Origin: Straminergon stramineum
Taxonomy: Eukaryota; Streptophyta; Bryopsida; Hypnales; Calliergonaceae
DNA: 64,000 nucleotides
Assembly (NCBI GenBank): GCA_963920665.1
Contig: OY987263.1
Span: 27,454,547 to 27,518,546, forward strand
Direction: 5' to 3'
In this document: positions 58,851-64,000 of the stretch, in pieces
How positions within the stretch are numbered: the first letter of the stretch is position 1
Layout of the letters: every line of letters begins with the position of its first letter
Program-made: the position numbers and the translations under genes
The notes under the pieces: generated by a model
Databases searched by the model: none
Seen by the model: the letters and a program-made list of their open reading frames with translations, nothing else
Told to the model about the DNA's origin: nothing

Positions 58851-59749
58851 CTTATACTTCCATATCCTTGTTATTACTTCAATTGTGGATTTAGCATTGA
58901 TGTTGTTGTAAGTAGGTATGTGAATAATATAGTAAAAAAAAATCTTTTCACTGGATTCATCTAATATGTGAAAAAATAATTCTTGTATGCAGATGGCAAT
59001 TTTTTTGCACCCGACTGAGGTGGTGGCCTTATCAACCACCATGCTCTTGCTTTTGCTGAACTCCCATCATTGTCTAGAATTGCTGCTCACACAAGATGAT
59101 GAAGATGACACAGTGGAGAACTCACAATTGTTTGTTGGAGAAGATGCTTTCAATTCTGAGGACTTGGATCTGGTCACCACATGTACCTTGCACCACATTA
59201 GAGTGGTGAGTGCATTTTCTGTATTTCACTACAAGAAAATGGCCACTTTTGTGACTGCCAAAGAATGACTGCTTGTCCGGAATGACTAGAGAATGACTTG
59301 GTCTCCCTAATTGCTCCACACTTTTTAGGTGGGTAGCACCCCAGTCGAGTTGTAGTTGCAAGCATTACTAGAAGATGAAAAAGAGAATGAGTGAAACCTT
59401 CAGTCGCTAGATTTCCTTCCCTACGTCGTCGAACTTCCAACATAGAGTCTAGTAATTCCAGCGTGGAGGACACAGGGAAAGAAAACTGAAATGTCGTAAT
59501 TGAAGCGACTTCACGTAACTTCATGGCGACTAAGTTATGACTTCTGCATTACTTCATTGTAAAGGAAATCTTTTTCTTCAACATGTGCTTTCTATTATCT
59601 TTCTTGTAGCTTCGGCTTTGTTCTTTTAAAATATATTTTACCTTTCCTTCATCAATTAATCACTGTGAATTGTTTCTCTATCTTGGAAGGCTCATTCTCC
59701 TATAATAATTATGTGCTTATATAGTGACCAAAAATTGTATATATATGAT

Positions 59750-60290
59750 TCCTTTTATGTTTGGATTTAGATTTTTTTATTCCCTCTAATTGGTTTCATT
59801 CCATCATTTTTGCCCCCCTAATTCTGAAATTATCTTTTTTTAATGGGATAACATTTATCCTCTTTTTGAATTCCCTATTTTTTTCCCAATATTTTAAATC
59901 CCTTTTCTTTTTCTCTTTTGTTATTCCCATCTTTTTACAGATTTTTTATTTCCCATCATTTCTCCTTATTTTTCCCCTAATTTTGGAATTATTTGTTTTT
60001 TTAATTTCCTATACATTCCCCTATTTTTTTGGCCTATTTCTATTTTATTTTTTATTCCCTGTTTTGTTTCTTTTTATTTCTTCCCTTTTCTTTTTCCTTC
60101 TTTATTAGTTCCCTATTGTATTTTTTCACTGGGTTCTTTTCCAAATTTTTATAATTCCTTGCTGTTTTCTTTTCCAATTTTTTTAAGTCCTTAGTTTTCA
60201 TATTTAATGCCTACCTTTTTTTGTAATCCCCATTTCTTTTTTCCTACTTTTTTCGGCATATACTTGTTTTAATAAGGTTCCCTTTGTTTT
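59750..60290 (+). repeat. Long pyrimidine-rich tract
   Basis: About 540 bp dominated by T and C on the plus strand, with reiterated TTCCCTATTTTTT-like units. It lies inside the CACTA element. The 115-codon frame at 59761-60108 is low-complexity Phe/Leu/Ser and is not a gene. Confidence 0.7.
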
Positions 60291-60880
60291 CATTGCTGGT
60301 TATAATTTTGGCCCATTCTGGGTTCGAATTCTTCCTTGTCTGCATCATGCCTTCCAATATTTTCTAACATTCTCTCTTCGTGTTCGTGGACTTTGCTATT
60401 TGCCTTCTTATTTTCCTTTATACATGTTTCAGTTTCAATAGAAGGTTTCATGCTTCTTCTTCTAAGAAATCATGCATTTCTTTGGGCATGCTTTTGCTTT
60501 AGGCTCCATATTGCTTAATCCTTTCTCCTGGAAAAAAGGTGAGGTCCTTGCAAACATGCATGCAGTAGAAAATTCAAATGGGGCTGACAATGTCAACTAC
60601 ACAAACTCATTCTTCCCTATCGCTGACAACTACGTTACCTCTTTTGTGCCATTTCAAAGTGACTTTAATGAGACTTAGAGATGACTAGAACGCAGTAGTC
60701 TCCAATTACTGTGCGCCCTGCTTGACTACCGCAACAACGCGCAGAGCTGTCTGATTCAATGAGCGCTCCCCTGACATGCTTCAATGTCACTATGACTGTG
60801 AAACTCACTCGCACTTCTGTGACTAGATGTACAACAAATTTGCACATCCATTCTTTAGGGAAGTCCGAGTCTAGACAACT

Positions 60881-62838
60881 CTAGTATTCCTCCTGTGCCA
60901 ATAAATTCTCTTCTGTAGAGAGTTCAATTGCCCCGACCAAATTTGCCGTATGCGTTGGAATTGGCAAATTGCGTGGAGCAGTGAGCCCTCTAGTCTCCTT
61001 CATTGTGTTGATGAAGGCATCTGTGGTGTCCACTACTTCCCGCTTTGTTCTTGATTCTTTACGTAATACAACTTTCCACCCAGGTTTCTCTACAACATCA
61101 GAAAAGAACACTTGGGTGGCTTGGCTTGGAAAAATAAACAGTTCACCCATGCGAGGTAGTTTATGGCGGAAATTCACCACAAGAAAGCCGGACTCATCCC
61201 TCATATATGTAGGATTGCCTCGTATGTCTCAAGGCTTTATCCACTCACAACGCATTAGGATGATCTGTGTTCACAATGCTCCATAATCCAACTGTAGTAT
61301 GTCCTTCAGTACTCCAACATAGTTCACCGACAATTCTTGTCACAACCCTCATCAAGAGGCGTGCCCGGCCACTTTGGTGAGCAAGGGGGACGTTGGAGGT
61401 GACTCCCCAAGCCTTGCAAGAGATGAGGTGAGGGGGACTAGGGGTCCCGAGCGATTAGACCAATGTAGCGCTCTAATCCGGAAGAATTTGGGGGCGTGTC
61501 GCACATGCTTGAAAATCTTGTGAGAAGACGCGTCCATGGGTCCAAAGAACGCGAGAATCTGAGTTGGGAGTCAAAAGATATGGCTCCTCAAAGTTGGCAG
61601 CATCCCGACCGCGTCCTGAGGCATAGGGACGTGGGAAACAAGGTTTGGGAGGGTTCCTTGGAGCCAAATAGGGCATGCTGCATATCATTGGAAATTTAAG
61701 GAGAAAAGATTTCTAAAATGATAAGGCTCATGAAGAGATGAGCTGTGAGATAAAAGTTATGGGCATCCAAAGAGGGTGGAGTCCCGGAGAACTACACCTC
61801 CCGGGGGACTCATACCTTTGGAGGGCCATAACTTCCTCAATATTTGTCGTATTAGGGAAAGTGAATAGTTCACGGTAATCTACGGAAAATTTAGATCATG
61901 AAAATGGGCTCGCACTTGGGATTTGGAGCTCGGAGCTAAGAGTTATCCTGATGGGAAGATCGAGAGTCTTTCAGGGGTCCGGTTTGGGGATACCACTTGG
62001 AAATGGGTGGTCTTCCAAGATGGGGGCATCTTGGGGGTTCCCAGTGACCTCTAGTATGGGGGGGGGGGCTGCCGAATCCCGCAGAGAGTACTATGAGGAG
62101 GGGTGGTCTCCCTCCTCCCTATCGGATGGTGCCATGGTGAGCCTAAGTGGCCCCGGGTGGTGAGGCTAGTGTTGGAGCCTCACCACCACTTGTGTGCACT
62201 CCTTGATACCGGTTGGGTGGTGTCCCACTCCACCCTAGGCCATGGTGTGAGTCTCGTTTGGTGGGTCCCGTTTGGTGAGTCCTGATTAGTGAGTCCCGAT
62301 TAGTTAGTCCCGAAATGAGTTGGGTTGGACCTAGTGGGGAGTTGAGTCCCATCCAAGGGCGGTTAGCACCGGTGGGAGTAGTGCCTCACCGAGTGCTTGG
62401 ACATCAATGGAAGTTCCGCCCCATGTTATCAAATGACATGTCTAGTGTCTTGTGGGAGTTAAGTGTTGGAAGGAAAGGATTGGGAGTCACGGAAGAATGG
62501 GGAACCCCGTGACTCGAGTTGGAACCTAATATTGTGGGTGCGTGGCATGTGCAGTGTTAGGAGAGCGTAAACCTTAGTGGCACTAAAGTGAAGTGCTTGG
62601 AAAGTGAGCTTAAGGTAGTAAGTGTCACTAAGGGGCGCAACAATTCTCCTAGAGCTCCTGCTGGCATATCAAACATGGAGGCTACCCCGTTGTTATATGT
62701 CACCAATCGAGAGGTTGTTTGATCTTCCACTCGAAAGTGGTTACCAAACGATGTGATGCGGGCATATCTGGTTGCCCTTTGTGATGGTTTCCTGCTGAGG
62801 AGGAAGCGGTCCACTTCCTCTGGATTGCTGAAATCCAT
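60881..62838 (-). pseudogene. CACTA DUF4216 region, split by an LTR-like insertion
   Basis: On the minus strand, 62838 to about 62648 has ITSFGNHFRVEDQTT and NNGVASMFDMPAG. It continues left of the insertion at 61332 with GVLKDILQLDYG and MRCEWIKP, then DESGFLVVNFRHKLP, FPSQATQVFFSDVVEKPGW and KVVLRKESR near 61050. This is the order of the DUF4216 part of plant CACTA proteins. Once the LTR and one 5-bp duplicate are disregarded, the two halves are in the same frame. Two in-frame stops in the left half show it was already decaying, or decayed since. Confidence 0.7.
61338..62642. mobile_element. Solo-LTR-like insertion (1,305 bp) with ATTCT target duplication
   Basis: Starts TGTCACAACC and ends GGGCGCAACA, the TG...CA form of plant LTRs. 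ATTCT flanks both ends (61333-61337, 62643-62647). It is GC-richer than the surrounding CACTA DNA and has a G-run near 62056. It contains no gag, protease, integrase or polymerase sequence that I can recognise, so it is a solo LTR or a short non-coding LTR element. Confidence 0.85.
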
Positions 62839-63263
62839 CTCTGACTCCTACACAACATTTTGGATCCATTCTGCTAGTGATGGAACAGATTCATTCCCAT
62901 GTTCCTCAATTTGGTACTTCCTATACAAGCAGTGGCCACATGATTGTTAGGCTTCACTCCAAAAGGTGTGGCTATAATATCGTGGATGAAAATTACTGCC
63001 GAAGCCCTTCTACGACATTATTTCAGCAATGGCACTTTCAGAGTTCCGTGTAAGACACTTCATTGCAACTAATCAATTGCAAGTTGCATCACTGTTGTTC
63101 ACCAAGGAAACCACTAATGGCTAATTAATTCATGTCTTCTGCACTACTTCGATGGTCGGGCCAGATAACACATCCACGACATTTCTGTTTTACGCTTCCA
63201 AAAAGTCACTTCTAGGCTCATCTATTCCACTGAAGAGTTAATATTTTGCATAGTTTCATGAAC

Positions 63264-64000
63264 TTACATGTACAAATCTTGCATGATGGATACATTAGTG
63301 AGGACATAATGATGAGTGATGTCTCTCAAGTCATTGGTCATGACATATGTTTTCCCTGTGCCTTGCGATACCTCTTCTGCATCGCCATACTCTTCGTCTT
63401 CGTCCCACACATGTCTTTGGGTGGCCTCAAATCTGTGGAGGTATTCTGTAACAAACCCAATGCACTCATCTTTCAAATATCCTTCTGCCATACAAGCTTC
63501 AAGCCGCGCCAAGTTGCAAACGTAGTTTTTGAGCACTTTCATGTAACGTTCCACTGGGTACATCCACCTTGCACTCACCGGGCCACATAGGTCGAGTTCC
63601 TTCGCCAGATGATAGGGAAGGTGAGTCATAATGTCGAAAAATGATGGTAGGAATTCAATCTCAAGTAATGACATGCTCTCAGCGACATTTGCCTCTAGCA
63701 ATGGAAACTCCGCTGGATTGTATACTTTCGTGCAAAGGCGTCTGAAGACCTTACACATTCTCATGATTGCCATTCGTGGCCCAGGCTGCATCATGTCACG
63801 AAGTGCTAGTGGCAAGACTTGTTGCATTAACATGTGATAGTCATGCGACTTCAACCCTCCGAAATTTTTCTTCTGAATGCACTTGCCTAGATCTGAAGCA
63901 TATCCACTTGGCGTCTTCAGAGACTCAATGCACCTAGAAAATTTCTCAAACTCATCGTCGGTCAAAACATACGATGCTCGAGGTTTCACCATCTTCCCTG
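63264..64000 (-). pseudogene. CACTA transposase, DUF4218 region (partial, runs off the window)
   Basis: An open minus-strand frame reaching the window edge, with the family's strings: YVLTDDEFEKFSRCIESLKT, PSGYASDLGKCI, GLKSHDYHMLMQQVLPLALR, FLPSFFDIMTHLPYHLAKEL, GPVSARWMYPVERYMKVLK, and the end block DLRDITHHYVLTNVSIMQDL, followed by a stop at 63263. The sequence between 63263 and 62838 is frame-shifted and full of stops. In intact elements the tnp2 catalytic part precedes this region, so it should lie beyond 64000. Labelled a pseudogene because of the downstream damage. Confidence 0.85.

Larger units (their letters stand above)
59227..64000 (-). mobile_element. CACTA (En/Spm) element, terminal portion, runs off the window
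   Basis: The left terminus at 59227 reads CACTACAAGAAAA, the canonical plant CACTA end, and subterminal motifs GTGACT/AATGACT follow. Minus-strand relics of the large transposase gene follow in the expected order: the DUF4218 region (63264 to the edge), then the DUF4216 region (60881-62838). The catalytic tnp2 domain would lie beyond the window. The element is degenerate, with stops, frame changes and an LTR insertion. The other end and the target duplication are outside the window. Confidence 0.8.

Noticed and set aside
59761..60108. 115-codon Phe/Leu-rich frame resembling a membrane protein
   Set aside because: A by-product of the pyrimidine-rich tract.
61352..62512. Several 60-70-codon frames on both strands
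   Set aside because: All lie inside the LTR-like insertion and show no retroelement or host protein features.
63246..63590. 114-codon plus-strand frame
   Set aside because: Antisense shadow of the DUF4218 region.

Overview
The window reads as nuclear DNA of a land plant or close streptophyte. Five spliced genes are embedded in AT-rich, transposon-filled sequence. The evidence for a plant is an AMT2-type ammonium transporter, a thylakoid-lumen immunophilin of the FKBP16-3 type, a Golgi-type O-fucosyltransferase-like protein, and a CACTA element with the plant-style CACTACAAGAAAA end and DUF4218/DUF4216 regions. Genes have GT-AG introns, GC-rich exons and AT-rich spacers. The UapA-like purine permease and the piggyBac-type transposon are unusual for a flowering plant, so a bryophyte, lycophyte or other early-diverging lineage is my guess; the species cannot be fixed from the sequence.

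Layout. 1-14.6 kb is a nest of mobile DNA. A small element with piggyBac-like ends lies at 1.0-1.9 kb and a second inverted-repeat family at 2.4-3.2 kb. An 8 kb element with ~575-bp terminal inverted repeats spans 4.38-12.45 kb and itself carries a 6.6 kb piggyBac-like element with TTAA flanks and a broken transposase. 14.6-20.1 kb holds a six-exon UapA-like nucleobase permease (588 aa). 20.4-28 kb is again transposon territory, with further copies of both small families and a solo LTR. 30.1-33.4 kb is a three-exon AMT2-type ammonium transporter (490 aa). 34.7-37.6 kb (minus) is the FKBP16-3-like gene, whose promoter and 5' region are tandemly duplicated. 38.7-47 kb holds more MITEs, including a PIF/Harbinger-type GC-rich one.

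47.4-53.9 kb is a five-exon O-fucosyltransferase-like gene (619 aa) with tandem repeats in its 5' flank, its second intron and its 3' flank. 55.1-57.1 kb (minus) is a six-exon RING-finger protein (315 aa). 59.2 kb to the window end is the terminal part of a degenerate CACTA element whose DUF4216 region is split by a 1,305-bp LTR-like insertion with a 5-bp target duplication.

The permease and the ammonium transporter would both serve nitrogen uptake, but they are 10 kb apart with a transposon field between them, so a functional link is only a possibility. FKBP acts in the chloroplast lumen, the fucosyltransferase in the secretory pathway and the RING protein probably in ubiquitination. The gene models were spliced by eye: introns obey GT-AG, phases close, and stop codons fall where expected, but no transcript evidence was available.
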